A DNA stretch of 64,000 nt from Blumeriella jaapii (GCA_009599575.1 VWND01000075.1:1-64000); one strand, 5' to 3'. Shown: positions 22,574-35,249, counted from the stretch's first letter. Notes: a model not told the origin generated them from the letters alone. Program-made: numbers and translations.

Positions 22574-25500
22574 ACAAGATCGGATCCCGACAACGACGCA
22601 GAGCTTGATGTGTAGAGATAATAAGGGGAAAGCGTCAGCACACAGCTCAAAAATACAGCAGTACTGACTTGCCATTTTACGTCACCGCGCGGGGGTAAGT
22701 ATTGGGGCATCGGATAATTTGAGATGGTAGATGTATGGCAGTTTGTCTTTGATATGGATAGATCTACAGGACGCAGACTGCTTAAGAGACACGCAATCAA
22801 CAGCAATCGATACGATCTCTCGACGAAATCGGTTGCTCGATAAGAAACACTGCTTCTTACTTTGTGAAAGTTCTAATGGTCTGAATGGCTGGCCAGGACC
22901 CGAAACCTTCAACGCTCTTGATAGAGACGTTAGTTTGCTTGGGCAATCGTCGCTTGCGCCATTCGAGATCCAATACATGATGACTCTCAGAAAAACATTG
23001 CACGAAAAAGAGAACAATCTGCGTGGCGCCCAGAGAGCGGATTCATTTCGGATTGTGGACTCTCAATAGGTCGCTGAGCACTAATGATGTGAGGTTGGCT
23101 TAAACTCTGGTCGTATCCGCGTCAAGCCATGGCAGTGCTACAGGGGAAGAATCAGTCATGTGACTTCTCATGTGACCTATGGCTCTGTAAGTACAGCATA
23201 TCAACTGAACTCATTGCTTTTGGCATGCTCATCAGGTCGTTCTAACAAGCTATGGGTACCTACCGGGTAGGACCAATGATGAATCGAATTCATTTTCACA
23301 TAAAACTGGGGCAAAAAGCACCGTTGACCAAGATTCCCTTTCTCAACACCGTACCAAGTACAGTACTTAATCGCCAAATGGCAAGCCTCAATTTCCAAAG
23401 CTACGAACCAAATCACTATCGACAGGCGCTACGCCGAATTCAGGGTGGCTGTAAATTCAAATTCGCTCGATGGCCTGCCTTGGGCGCCGCGTACCGCGTC
23501 GACTTTGTTCGGGGACTGTGATTGCATCTGAGGCAGGTTTGATTCAGGCCACTTCAAGAGCGCGATGCAGGTCGATCCAGGGCCAGGTTAGGATCACTTC
23601 CAAGCACCAGATTTCTGAAAATGCTGCGCATCCGGAAATGCTCGATTGCGACTTTGACGGAGAGAGTGTCGAGGAGGACTCAGATGCAGACGAAGAGTAC
23701 GAGCTTCTCCTGGCGGAAATTAACAAGAGAGGTTATGGTTTCGGCTTGCGTGGAACAAGCACCCAGATACCGGACACGATCTTTAATATTCTTTTGACAA
23801 CTGGCATGATTCAGTTTCGCAGTTTTCAAGACATTTGGATACTTCGACTGTGTGCTAGGGACTTGCATGCGGAATGGAAACTGTGCACTCTAAAGGCGGA
23901 GGATTGCATCGCCAGCTGTCGTACATTTCTCAATTGATAATGTTGTTAAGAAGTAAAACCAGCTTCATGATCTCTGCCATGACGAGGTAACAAGGCAGAG
24001 GTAGTGAAATGTCTAGAAGGAAAAAGAGCACGAGAGCGAGTCGACGATAAGATTACATTCCCAGAGAAGCAAAAACCAAAATGCAGCTCCGGTCGCTGGG
24101 ATCAACAAAAACTTAGCTAAAATTTAACATCTAATCAGAGAAGCATTGAAACATTTATTTGAGAGGAAGAAGGAAGAACAGTAGTTGCAATATCATTCAA
24201 TGTCTAAAAGGGCCAGGAAGACTGGCCTTTCTTAAGCCTCCCGCAGGGCATGACAAACGCGCTAAGCTAGAGATTTCTACGCATTTAAGGAAGGCCTTCG
24301 AAAAACCAATTGGATGATAGATATGTATAGCAAAGTCCGTTATTCAAGTCTTTCCTTTAAAAGCGGAATGGTTCTCTATAGAATTCGACAGATCAATTCC
24401 AACAAAAGCTCGAGAGGGTTTTGAGATTTCGGAAAGCTGTTAAAGCTCAGTAGGTAGTACGGCCAGCTGGCCGGAAATGCATGCTCGCAAGAGCAAGTGA
24501 GATCTGAAACGGAATCACCCCCAAACGTGAACAAATATATAAAACCAAGTGAGCAAGAACTGAAAATCGTGAGTACGAGTACACACAGTGTCAGAGACTT
24601 ATCCGAGGAAAAGGAGCAAAAGAGAATAAATTACGTCCTTGAAGCTAGAAGGACTATAATGCTGTAAATCTTTACTAGTATTCCCTTATTCCCAAAAGAG
24701 TTTTTTTGCCGTGCTTCGCATTTCTGCGATGCCCTTGGAAAAGGATGGTACTTCAAGGACCTGCCCGATCCCCCAATCGGGCAGGTCCTTGAAGTACTGA
24801 CTCGTAATCTGTTGTTGTTCTTTTAGCGAGCATGTGCCAACAGTGGGGTGTTGGCGATGCAAGCCCCTGACCTTCACCTCGAACGATCGCTGCGGAGCCC
24901 GGCCAAAATTGCGTCAGACCCGAATAAATGCTGATGTGTAGGTATTTCAATCTTGCGAATTGCCTGGTCTAGAAAGCTCCACTTCGGCAATTGGGGGAAA
25001 TCGTGGGAGCTTCTCGATCGGTGGCGATGTCTATCGTACAATGATTTCACTTGGTCCTCCTTGGAGAAATCACGGCTGCTGATCTACTGTGCGGCATTGG
25101 ATGATACGAAATCGAACTGACCACAGTTATACCGATTCGCGGGCTAGACTTAGTAACTGTAACCGGTGCCTGGTATATATGAAGCTTCAGCTCATCCGAC
25201 TGCAAGTTAAGTTTTTCTCCCGCGGCAGAAAAAGCTTCGTTGAATTTGAAAAAGTCCGCAAAGCCAAAATTAAGCAACCGAAACGAAGCAAGGCTTTAGA
25301 GAGATAAATTCCTTAGCGGTGGGCGATTCCGAGGCTTTTTTTTTTCTCGTGCGATTTTACACAACTGCGATGTGCCTAAAGGGCGCGTTACTGAAAAATC
25401 AAACCGAATCGAAATATTTTTAACTAAAAGTTAGACATTTCGAAAAGAACACAATAGTCCGACAATTCGAAAACAGTGGTGCAGCGCTTTTGGAAAAAAC

Positions 25501-27160
25501 ACCCTGCGGCTCTCACCGATCACTTGCTATAAAAGGACACACGGCCGGCCGGCCGGCGCCGGTCCCGACCCGATCATTAGCCCAGACCCGATCATCAGTC
25601 AATAACGAACTGAATACCAAGATCTTTAGGATTCAGTCCTTGAGTGAATGCTACTTATAACCCCTGGTTTCTGTGACGTATACGCAGAACATGCAAGGAA
25701 AATGCTATTGTTCATGTCCACAGCAGCAAATAGCGATCCACACGATATACGTGTGAAATAAAGCTTGCGATTTGGCTCCATTTTAAAATCTGTGCATGAC
25801 TCTTTCACTTTGTACGTTTTGGTACCCTTTGGAAGGTCCTAGGGCTGCCGCGTTGCAGGCTCGTTGACCCACTAGACGCTAACCATGTATGATTGATATT
25901 GATTTTCGCCTAGGCGATGATAATGATTTTGATGGAAATGGCCATCGTTAAACCCTTCAGCGTTCCGCAGGGCGTGAAGACGTACCAGGCTGGATGATCA
26001 AATGTGCATGAAATAAGGCTATTCCCGTAAGTTGTGTAGTTGAACTGCCCTGCATCGGGAGGACAATAAACCATCAAGGAAAGAAATGGATGGTTGAAGC
26101 TTGTTAGCTTCAAGCAATTCGCATCGGGCATAAAACCCAATTGATAAGGCATCTATAACACTTCATCAATAGGCTTGTGCAGTGAAGCCTAAACTTTCAG
26201 GCTCGAGAATAAGAAGATTGCTCACAGAATATTTTGGGCCTTGTCTGCAGTACGCCTTGGCCAAACTCAAAAATATTACAGTAAGTTGTGGAAGGATGTG
26301 ACCAGCCTCCTCGGCCTTGGCTATTCTCCGCAGTAGAATATTCCTACAGTGTATCCGTAAAGAGGATATCGCTTTAGGAGATACACTGTACACCACCAGC
26401 CCTCCTGGTTGTTCCTTCAGGATGTCGCAGTAGATCAGCAGCTACCTTGTGGTAAGTCAATCCTGTGTGTCTTTGCAAGGAAATGCGCCACCTTCCGAAC
26501 TGCAGATTGGCGACTCTTCTTCTAGCTTACGCAAAACTTGAACAAAATTGTGAAGCATCCTGTAGTTTGCTCCATCTCGTCGTGGTGAAAGAAATGGTCA
26601 ATTTGTGCGAGTGTATCGGAGGCTTTTCCAATTAGGTTAAAGTTGACTGACGCAAAAGTCCACCTTAAATTCGACGTCGTGGTAAATGACGTACAATTTG
26701 GTTAAGGACATTCCAAAGCACTTACAACCTTCCGTCTCAAGAAATCAGATAAGCTTGAAGATTAGGACTCAAGCCTATGGCGTAAGAAAAACGGGGCAGA
26801 TAGGTAATCCCAGACTGGTTGAGTCTACAGTAGCAACGAATTTGGGAGCTTGAATCAACAACGCTGTGTAACGGATCCAGAGAAAGGAATGTGTAGGATG
26901 ATGGACCGGCCCGAAATTGCGCAAAGAACCACCACAACTCTGTCATCTGATCCGGAACACGAAAGTGGATGGGTGTATCGGTTATATACAATTGCTCACA
27001 ACTCACTGTCATCTGTTATCTCAACAAAACGCTTCTTTTCATGCTCTCTGGGGCTATCACCATCTTTTTCTTTATAAAGCGTTTGCCGAACTTACATTGC
27101 TTACAATAAACCACCTAAGGCCAATTATCAACTCGAAAGGTCCTCATCATACCTCTCAGC
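22574..27160. other. AT-rich gene-poor stretch
   Basis: About 4.6 kb without a confident gene. The longest plausible frame is 23470-23937 plus (155 codons), with an acidic patch (DGESVEEDSDADEEYELLL near residues 62-80) and no recognised domain. GC-rich exceptions in AT-rich surroundings are the hairpin at 24748-24797 and a ggccggccggccggcgccgg block at 25543-25562. The latter is followed by two copies of gacccgatcat. A TATA-like tttataaag at 27070 precedes the next gene. Confidence 0.35.
24748..24797. repeat. Perfect 22-bp inverted repeat with 6-nt loop
   Basis: The left arm gtacttcaaggacctgcccg-at (24748-24769) is the exact reverse complement of the right arm (24776-24797), around the loop ccccca. 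Flanking bases do not pair. The arms are clearly more GC-rich than their surroundings. It may be a small-RNA-type hairpin, a mobile-element end or a recent inversion-duplication; the sequence alone does not decide. Confidence 0.95.
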
Positions 27161-27916
27161 ATGCCTTGCAAAATCAAAACTGCTCTTCTGTTCGCCGTCC
27201 TGGCTAGAGTTTTGTTTGCAGGTGTGGTCCCAACCCAGCCTCAAGTCGACGCCCCCTCCAGCGGTCCGACACAGGCAGACTCTGCCTCGGCTGATGGATC
27301 TCTGGATCGACTGTTGAATCTCTCGTTCAAAGACTGGATATCGGGTGACGACATTGAAATCATCGGTGCAGATTCAGATTCCGGCTTCGATTCGTATAGC
27401 CCCGTTGACATCACGGGCGATGTGCCCCAGTCCTCCGTCGGTGGGGCTAATCCAGGTGTATCAGGAGGAATTCTAGGTTCCGATTACGATCCCAATTCCT
27501 TTAACCTTGTGCGTCACGGCTACGCTGAAGAAATTGCCGCCGGAGAAGATGACGTTGAATCAGTGGGTGAAAGTCCCAGTGTCGATGAGCTGGACGACGA
27601 GACCGCTGGCCCCAGCTCCACCAAATTATTGTCTCTCAGACTGCCAGGGTATGAGAAGAGGCCAGTCCGGCAAGTCTACCCTCCTGATGCCGAAAGCGAT
27701 ATCGGTGACTGGGAATGGAGTGATGAAGAGACGGAGTCGGACTGGGATTGGAGTGAGGACAACATGGATTTGACGTTTAAGAGACACCTAGGTAACGCGC
27801 TCTGCCAGTAGCTGGGATCTTCCGCATACACTAACGTGACAAAAACAGATTCCGAAGCGAAATCGGCCCCTCGTATGAACTCAGTTCAACGACGTCGCAA
27901 CCGCATTCGATCGTAA
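27161..27916 (+). CDS. Small secreted acidic protein (candidate effector), two exons
   Basis: Exons 27161-27791 and 27849-27916, joined across a 57-nt GT-AG intron with a cactaac branch-like site, encode 232 residues. The N-terminus is a clear secretory signal (MPCKIKTALLFAVLARVLFA, cleavage likely soon after). The mature part is rich in Asp, Glu, Ser and Gly: DDIEIIGADSDSGFDSYSP, GEDDVESVGESPSVDELDDE, then DIGDWEWSDEETESDWDWSE. The second exon supplies a basic tail, QRRRNRIRS. No cysteine-rich pattern, transmembrane helix or known domain was seen. It lies alone in the AT-rich island. The combination of signal peptide, small size, no family and gene-poor surroundings is typical of fungal effectors; function is inference. 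Confidence 0.7.
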
Positions 27917-28611
27917 ATCCCACCACACATCCAGGACGAAGTCATCGTCAACATCCCTGACTGGAAGTGAATGGCGCTAAGAAGATAGCTGGTACAGCAA
28001 TGTTTCCTGCTCTGAGGATTTTTGAGTTCGTAGTCGGCGGGTGAGGAGTCCGCTGGTACAGGGGACTGTTGATTTCTGATGAGGAGTTTTTGAAATTAGC
28101 GTATGTTGTTACCATGACGTTGGTGACTTGGGATCACCTGGGATTGCTTAGCGGGTTTTTTGATCTTAAATTGAGAAGTTTTTTGAATTCTGAATGTTTG
28201 AACGACTTCTAATTTTAAAGCGAAAAGGTGGATTGTTGATCTCTGAAGATTGTGCATGTCAGTTGCGAGCTGCTTTGACGTCACGTGATTTTCTTTATGT
28301 TCCTACATTTCCCAATCTCAAAGAGCCTTGGAGCCTTTCACTATGAGACGACTAAGCTATGTATAGCGTCAGTTGTATTGGTTGGTTTTTAGTATTGCAA
28401 GATGCTAAAGAACCTTTCTGCCAAGACTCACCAACAAGAAAAGTCTTCATTGACAATGGCTTTATGAAGGAAGAACACTGCGAGAAACATAAGTTGATAG
28501 TCACACCATCATCACATATTGTAATTGTGGCTTTACCGTTGTCAAAATCAGGCTGGCGCCGTAAGCTCCATTGTTCCGTTCCCCCGACTCAACTGTTGAT
28601 ATCATGGATCT
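27917..28611. other. Convergent intergenic region between two secreted-protein genes
   Basis: About 700 bases of AT-rich DNA with no recognised feature beyond presumed 3' UTRs. Confidence 0.35.
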
Positions 28612-29736
28612 TCAGTTGCTTACGGAAGTGCTTTGAGAGAGAGTTTGGGTCATCCCAGGCTCGCTGGCCGTCTCTGTAGCGGGCAACATCCACACCTCAG
28701 TGGTAACGGTGATTGTGTTTCTCGCTTTCCACGTCTCGGTTTGGTATACGAGCACGTAAGAAGGATTGGCACGATTAATGGTTCGCGTCGTAGTCGCTGT
28801 GGTTAGGGCTGACCCGCCTCCAGAGCGAGTAGCTGTTTCTGTGACTACGTCGCAGAATTCCGTACCACAAGAAGCGTGCGAGAAGGGTCTCTCGGACTGT
28901 ATGTAGGTGTCGTAGAATGGGCGTGGCTTTGTGGTCGTAGCTCGAGCTGATGTGATCAGGGGAGTTGGTGGCGAGGCGACAGAACTCTCTGTCGTAGCGG
29001 CCTCGGTGGGCAGCATCCAAATCTCGGTGGTCACTGTGATTGTGTTTCCCGCCTTCCAGGTTTCTGTCTGGTTGACAAGGACGTAGGAAGGGTTGGCTCG
29101 ATTGATCGTCTGGGTTATCATCTCAACTCGAGTGGTGCTAGCTTCGGCGTGGGTTCTCGTATCTGTCATCACATCGCAGATATCTGTCCCACAAGAAGCG
29201 TGGGAGAAGGGTCTCTCGAGTTGTATGTAGGTGTCGTGGAAGGGGAGTGATTTGATAGATGTGACTGTAGGGACTAAGGACACCGCGATAGACGCTTCTG
29301 GGGGTCCTCTTGTTATAGGAGTGCGGAACAGGCTTCGGACTTGGGAGCTTTGCGCGATCAGCTGCGTCCCGGTCGGCTGGGACCGTTGGGTGGTTCTTTG
29401 TATCCTGGTTTCCCATTGCGGGGTCATTTTCGTCAACACACAAGGCATGCTGTGCGTCAGATAGGCAGTACCTGACATCGAGTGAGTGTGGAGACACATG
29501 CCCGAGGTCGAGGACGACAGTTCGCCTATGGATGATAGCCTGCTCTCGCTGTGACGGGAGAAGGTTTCAACCGAACGCCTGGCAGCGGTCTCGAGTAGTG
29601 TGCTGAGAGCCGAAGATACTGGCAACTCGTGTCCCTGGAAACCAAGTGAGGGACGAGAACTGTTGTTGGTCGGGAGTCCAGCTCCAGCGTGGATCAGGAC
29701 TAACACGAAAATGGCGATAATTCTGGCGAATTGCAT
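28612..29736 (-). CDS. Secreted protein with two internal approx. 80-residue repeats (candidate effector or surface protein)
   Basis: Single-exon minus-strand gene of 374 residues. I chose the ATG at 29736 because it starts directly with a signal peptide (MQFARIIAIFVLVLIHAGAG); an upstream in-frame Met would bury it. The mature protein is Ser/Thr-rich, suggesting O-glycosylation. It carries two copies of one module at about residues 165-243 and 273-352: PF[HY]DTYIQ.ERPFSHASCGT, then CDV[MV]T[DE]T, then TINRANPSYVLV with QTETWKA, then NTITVTTE[IV]WMLP. Each copy has two cysteines spaced C-x4-C (SCGTDIC and SCGTEFC). The repeat is also visible in the DNA. No known family was recognised. It is transcribed toward the other secreted-protein gene in the same AT-rich island. 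Extracellular location is well supported; role unknown. Confidence 0.75.
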   Translation of the reverse strand: MQFARIIAIFVLVLIHAGAGLPTNNSSRPSLGFQGHELPVSSALSTLLETAARRSVETFSRHSESRLSSIGELSSSTSGMCLHTHSMSGTAYLTHSMPCVLTKMTPQWETRIQRTTQRSQPTGTQLIAQSSQVRSLFRTPITRGPPEASIAVSLVPTVTSIKSLPFHDTYIQLERPFSHASCGTDICDVMTDTRTHAEASTTRVEMITQTINRANPSYVLVNQTETWKAGNTITVTTEIWMLPTEAATTESSVASPPTPLITSARATTTKPRPFYDTYIQSERPFSHASCGTEFCDVVTETATRSGGGSALTTATTTRTINRANPSYVLVYQTETWKARNTITVTTEVWMLPATETASEPGMTQTLSQSTSVSN

Positions 29737-32700
29737 GTTCGTATTTGGTAGAGATCTGTGAACAGCGTTGAAATATAAATGCGAATGATTGCGTGTTAAG
29801 GTTCTTGGTGCAGGCTTTGTCAAAGATTCTGGAGGATTTGTTTATGACTTTTGCTTTAGGGAAATCCTTTTTTGTTATAGATTTGCGACCGATACTGTTC
29901 AATGAGGGAACAGCCATGCTAAACTTCAAGAGGTCAATGGGAGATGCTAGATGGTGTGAGTTGCACTCGATAAATTCGGATCAACAAAGACGGCAAAACG
30001 GAACAAGAAGGTTCTTGACTATGGCAAGGAAGTATTTCAACAGCAGAAACATAAAGAAGATACTGTTCGTAGTATGATCTCAAGGGAAAGAACAATGCAT
30101 TGTCACTGTTCAAAAGCGAAAGTCCGTGTTGACAAAGGGTATTTTGTCAAAGCATGAGACTTGAGATTTTGCGAAAAGCTACTGCTCAAAGAACTCTCTA
30201 CCAACCCCAATGTGATAGTTTACTTGGGCCAGTTCTCCAATACATTTAGGCAGCATGGCGGCATCTTGAATCAAAGTCGGAGCAACCCCGATAACAATGA
30301 TGCCGGTCTTCGCACATGCAGTAGCAAGCATTTCAACGAATTCATGCAACGCTGACTTGGAGGAAACAAAACATGTTGTGCTAGAATAGCCCTCTTGTTT
30401 CTTTCATTTATTTCCTCTGCATTCCTGGAGGCTAGTCATGTAACAGCCTCCGGAGTTATAGTTATTCCGCTCGCTTATACTAGTGCGACCCTCCCGGATC
30501 TCCAGTCTTAATTTGGAGACTCCTTAAATAGACACATATACAGAACACAGTCTTCACTGAGAGTATAATCCATCGTCTACAGCCTCCGGTGAAAGCTCCT
30601 ATCGTCCCTCCGGCTATGCACGACAATATATTTTCGGCTTTGATGTCATCAGTTGTCATCACCGAGTGCAACTTTACGTTGGCGACATTGACCGGAAGCG
30701 CATGTACCTTTAAGGCTTACGCATGATGTGGCCCCAAAGCACCGCCGTTAGAAACCGCTAAACTACTGAAGATATTGCTCTGCCCCATCTTTTGTGTTCC
30801 AGCTTTGATGCAGGCAAAAACTCACTTCCAAGGCATCGGGTACTTGAAAGGAGGGGTCATAGGTGAAGGAAAGGGGCTATACCGCTTTGATGTCCATTAT
30901 CTGACCCTAATTCGCTCAAACGGAAGGGATTTAAGAATCTGGGCGAGTCCAGACTGTGGAGAAGGACTTGATATTTGGATAGGTGCAGATAAATCGTACC
31001 TTCCTAAGCAGACTTCAGAGCCAAGCCTCGCTTGAACCTCTTCCCTTGTACACATTTAACCACCTGTCATTGGACTTTGCAAAAGAACTTCCATTTAGAC
31101 CCTAACTTCAAAAGCAAGGTGTATCTTACAGCCTCCGCCCTCATTGAATTTTAGCCACTGCAAAACTAATTCTAGAACAGCAAGACATTCGATCAGTGTA
31201 AACTTTACAAACAGCGAGCTTCACAGGCGTTTCTCTTATGTTTGATGTTTTTTAAAGCAGATCATCTTAATAGTTGCTATGACTTCATTTCTTATTGTCA
31301 AATTCTAGAAGATCTTGCGTGAGTTGGGGGAGAAGAAATTTCGCAACGGTAACGCATTTTCCCGAAAGCTCCCAATGGTATCATTATTCCTCGCACTGCC
31401 TGCCAAAGTGTGTTATAATTCAAAAGGTTTAAAAATTTCCCTCTACACATTTTTTTTTGGACAAGGGTTGTGTGGTGACGGGTGGCAGCCAGGGCAAGTG
31501 TCTTCATTCATATGTTCTGAGTCGTATTTTGTTGCTTGATGGTTCACGTGTGGCAGCAGGATTCTCTTTGGCCAAAATTAAAACAGAAGTAATCAGTGAA
31601 TGTGCATAGAATCCCAAAAGCTCGATACTCTAGCCTGCCATTGGTTATTCCTATGATATGTCATGTCCGCTGAAAAGTAACGCCTTAGGTGATTATGCTT
31701 AATAATAAAACATGAAAGCGAAACGAGTCATCTTTTCCACTGAGTTTTTTTTCAGCTTGCTATCGATACGCGAGCGGGACTGCGTATCGATTGCTATCCG
31801 GTTGTTACCGGTCTAGTTCTTGTGTATCAAAATTCAGAGTAATCGGTGATCTACCAAACAGCGTTTGCTTAATGGGACGGCAAGTTCATGTGTTCCTGAT
31901 TTGCACTATACGGCTGTGATTTCCGTCAGTATTCAAATCAACAGTTAGCCACTCCAATCCCTTAAGCTATATCAAAGAATCAAGCAACATTAAGTCATCA
32001 TCATAGTTTTTTTTGGTATCGATTTAATGCCGCATCTCGCGGCCCCGGATCTTTGGAGCAAGAATGATAGCGCGCCTATTATCAAGATAATATGTGATGA
32101 TGATGGAGGGTCTGTGCTGGAGAAGAACGCAAGCGCATGTGGGCGTTTGCTTCTCTTTCGATATTTTGTGGTGGAAGCTAGGATCGTTCGACGAGCTCAA
32201 GGCAAATCAAATCTACGAAGGATCAAAGTCGCGGGCACCAAAAGGGGAGATAGAGGCGCTTGAATAGTTTGACAGAGAAGGAATTCTCAACAGAACGAGG
32301 CATCAGGTGTCTGTAAGAGCGCCAAGTAAGGGAGATTGTCGAACGTGGTCAGGCGATGAATACATGTCTTGTGTCAAGGCCTTTTCATATGTGTAAGTAA
32401 AGGGCTTCTCCCCAGGTAGTTCGGCAACCAACCCATCCATTCACTCACGTACTTCAACCCCCGTGTTACCGTGCCACAGCAATCGCTATCTGCGAAGCCA
32501 CCAGGGAAACGGGGAGAATCGACCGAGATTGCGCTTTGTCACAGAGTAGTATAGGGCTGAAAACCACCGATGTTAATTTCCTCCTGCATTTACTTGTTTC
32601 TCTTGTGCAGTTATTTGGCAGATGTTCTGGACGCCTTAACACCAGCGTGAGGAAGCTATGGGTCATCTTCGTACTTTTTAAAACATAACCTGGATCGGAA

Positions 32701-33976
32701 CAGATGACATGCCATCTACAACCAACATTTAAAAGCCCAAAGGCAAACTAGCAACTAGAAGGCAGTGAAAGGCAAGTTCCGAAGGAGCAGTAAGTTAGAG
32801 CAAGATAGTTGGCGGGCCCAATGCCTTGGTAGGCTAATTTCCTCGCCTTCTGAGATACTGTATGCTGTCTTTTGCGTTGAAATAGCTTGTATACAATCCA
32901 GTGTGTGTAAAGACTGCCTTGTCGTTCGTCCGGCAAATGATCAATGAAATTCGCTCTTGAAATTCCCGATAGTAGGAACGATTGGAAGCGCATTTACCTA
33001 GGGTTACAGAGAGAAAGTCGCCTTGTGACAAGAGCAGGGTGAGACAGCGGTCCAGGAGATTCTCAAGTCACATCACAGAATGAAGACCCGATTCTGTGGT
33101 TGTTGACAGATCGAGCAAACGAGGAATGTTTGCAGGAAGGCATATGCAATGCTCTCTATCAACAGTAAATTTGCGTCTCACATCGCCACCTGAGCCAGTT
33201 TGGGGCGAGTAGTGTAGGAATTGATGAATCTCTTTCTGCATCCGCTGTCCTCTAGTAGCTGGAAGGCAAGGGGAGTATGGTTTGGCGACTACCATTAGAT
33301 AAGGTACAGCATTGAAGCTCTCTCGATATGATCGAAAAGACGTTAAGGCCACTCTTGAAAGACGTTTTAGGGCTAGGATCTATCTGTAGAAGCAGAAATA
33401 TCCTGTTGATTCTAGTCAGCATAGCACCAACACCACTCAGCATCAACAGTGGAGAATGCAGAGCCGCACAAGACCTGCCGTCTCATTGCTGGTGTTGTAC
33501 CCAGGCTCCTCTAAATATCACGAGACAGGCGTGGAAAACTCCAGTACCACTCGTGGATAAAAGCAAACCTCAGGAATCAAGGACGGCCTCTCCAGTGCCG
33601 CTCGTGGACAAACGCAATCTTTGGAAATCTCGATGTAGCACCAGATGATCTCCGCCCAAGCAGTGATGCTGGGCTCCGTCACTTGCTAGGACAGTATATG
33701 TATAGCTGACGAGCAAGCCTCTGCAGATGCTCAAGACCAAGAATAGTAGAAGCCCGGGACTGATCAAAAGAATGCGAGCGATGGAGCGCGAGCAACAGAT
33801 TAATTAGACGACGGGAGGCCAGCATTCATCCGCGCGGCTGCTCTTTTTCCCGATATCCTGCCAGCCTCGAGCGACACACTCGTCGCCTCGGACACACAAA
33901 CCTCTCCGACCCAACCTTGCAGTCCTTCGACCACCGAGAAACCAAATAACAACACAACAGGTACCGACAAGAAACA
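29737..33976. other. AT-rich gene-poor stretch
   Basis: About 4.2 kb with only short ORFs and no recognised protein. A 10-bp-arm inverted repeat (atcgatacgc/gcgtatcgat) lies near 31762-31792. Nothing else was supportable. Confidence 0.35.
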
Positions 33977-34589
33977 ATGGATACTCCCGGCCAGAAGATC
34001 ACCAACATGAAGGCAGAGGCAGTTTCCAAGACCGGCGATGCTGGCAACGAAGCCGCGACTTCGAGCTCGTCGGCGGCCATGGCACCACCTCTCTCGGCCG
34101 ACCGCACCTCTACCATCGCACGTTCATCCAATGCCTCCTCTACCGACACCACGAGTACCGCAGATACATTGTCAGCTTCCGAGGCCCAAGAGCTTGCCGC
34201 CCAATCCTCTAGCCCACGCCCAAGCGGTTTCCCCGGTCGTGATCGCTTCCTGTTGACATGGGTTTGTTGTGTTGTACGCCACCACCCTACCCCGTTCGAT
34301 CTAATGTCACCAATTGGCTCTGGCAACATTCAAATGCTAACGAGTCGCAGTGCGGTGTGTGGACCAACCGTATGTAACCGGTTTGACTGAAGCCTCTTGA
34401 TCTGACCATCTCACGACTTCTGGATAGTTTGCTAACGTTCTGGTCGCAGATCCGATCGATACCTGCAACCGCCTCATCGGAGGAATGGAACTTGTAGACA
34501 GGTCCTGGGTCGCCTGTCGACATGAAAAGTGCGAGGTGTGCATCGACCTCACCGAGATGAAATGGCAGGAGCGCTTCCCATGGCAATAG
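33977..34589 (+). CDS. Cysteine-rich zinc-ribbon-like protein, paralogue A (three exons with a 19-nt microexon)
   Basis: Exons 33977-34273, 34351-34369 and 34450-34589 give 151 residues. Introns are 77 and 80 nt; both end in tcgcag, and the first has a gctaacg branch site. Residues 1-90 are Ser/Thr/Ala-rich and look disordered. The C-terminal third has the metal-binding pattern C97 C98-x-C100-x2-WT-x6-C111-x16-C128-x-H130-x-KC133-x2-C136, then DLT. The first donor (34274) was chosen because it preserves this pattern in register with paralogue B. The middle exon is only 19 nt. No signal peptide or membrane helix is present. Zn binding is inferred from spacing and the function is unknown. It resembles small lineage-specific W-C-C-x-C proteins of filamentous ascomycetes, but I cannot name a family. 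Confidence 0.65.
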
Positions 34590-35249
34590 GAAGAGGCTAG
34601 GGAGGATTTGGGACTGGGAAACCGATACCTGGCAGCAGAAATAACAGTGACAATGCTGGGGGCTTTTGTCATGAACAACTTGCAGGCCATAAATTGCAAT
34701 GAATGAAACTTTGCTGAACAGATCTGCTGCGAAAGTGTGTCCGGGGATCTGAAGAACATCGAACACATTGGTCAACTACGCCCACCTCGAACAGGATACA
34801 CCAATCATGGCTGGAAAGAATGTTTCTAGAGAACTGGGTGACAAAAGGGCGACAGACTGCTTCACGAAATGCTAGTTCCCAAGACACCTTAGACCCAGCA
34901 TTGCTATCTCGATAGATTTTGGAACTTAGTGAGGCTTAGCTCTCAATGACCATAACCAGCATCGCAGACGTTTGGACAGAGAATAAACAGTCAGCTTGGA
35001 AAGGCATCCTACATGGAAAGGACTAGCAAAAAAAATTGAACTGAAACTTGTATTTAGTAAATGAGCTCGGGCAACATTTGCGCAGTAGAATTGATGCCTG
35101 AGGGTGGCCTCGCTTAAATTACAGCAACGCAAACAAAAATTCGGCCAGTACTAACAATACCACCACGAGCCCATACATCTTGACGAGAACAGCGCAGCTT
35201 TGAAGTCACCATAGAGTCATTGATTTCGCCTGCATAGCATCCACCGATC
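34590..35249. other. Spacer between the two cysteine-rich paralogues
   Basis: About 660 bases of AT-rich DNA. No gene was recognised; it presumably contains the promoter of paralogue B. Confidence 0.35.
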
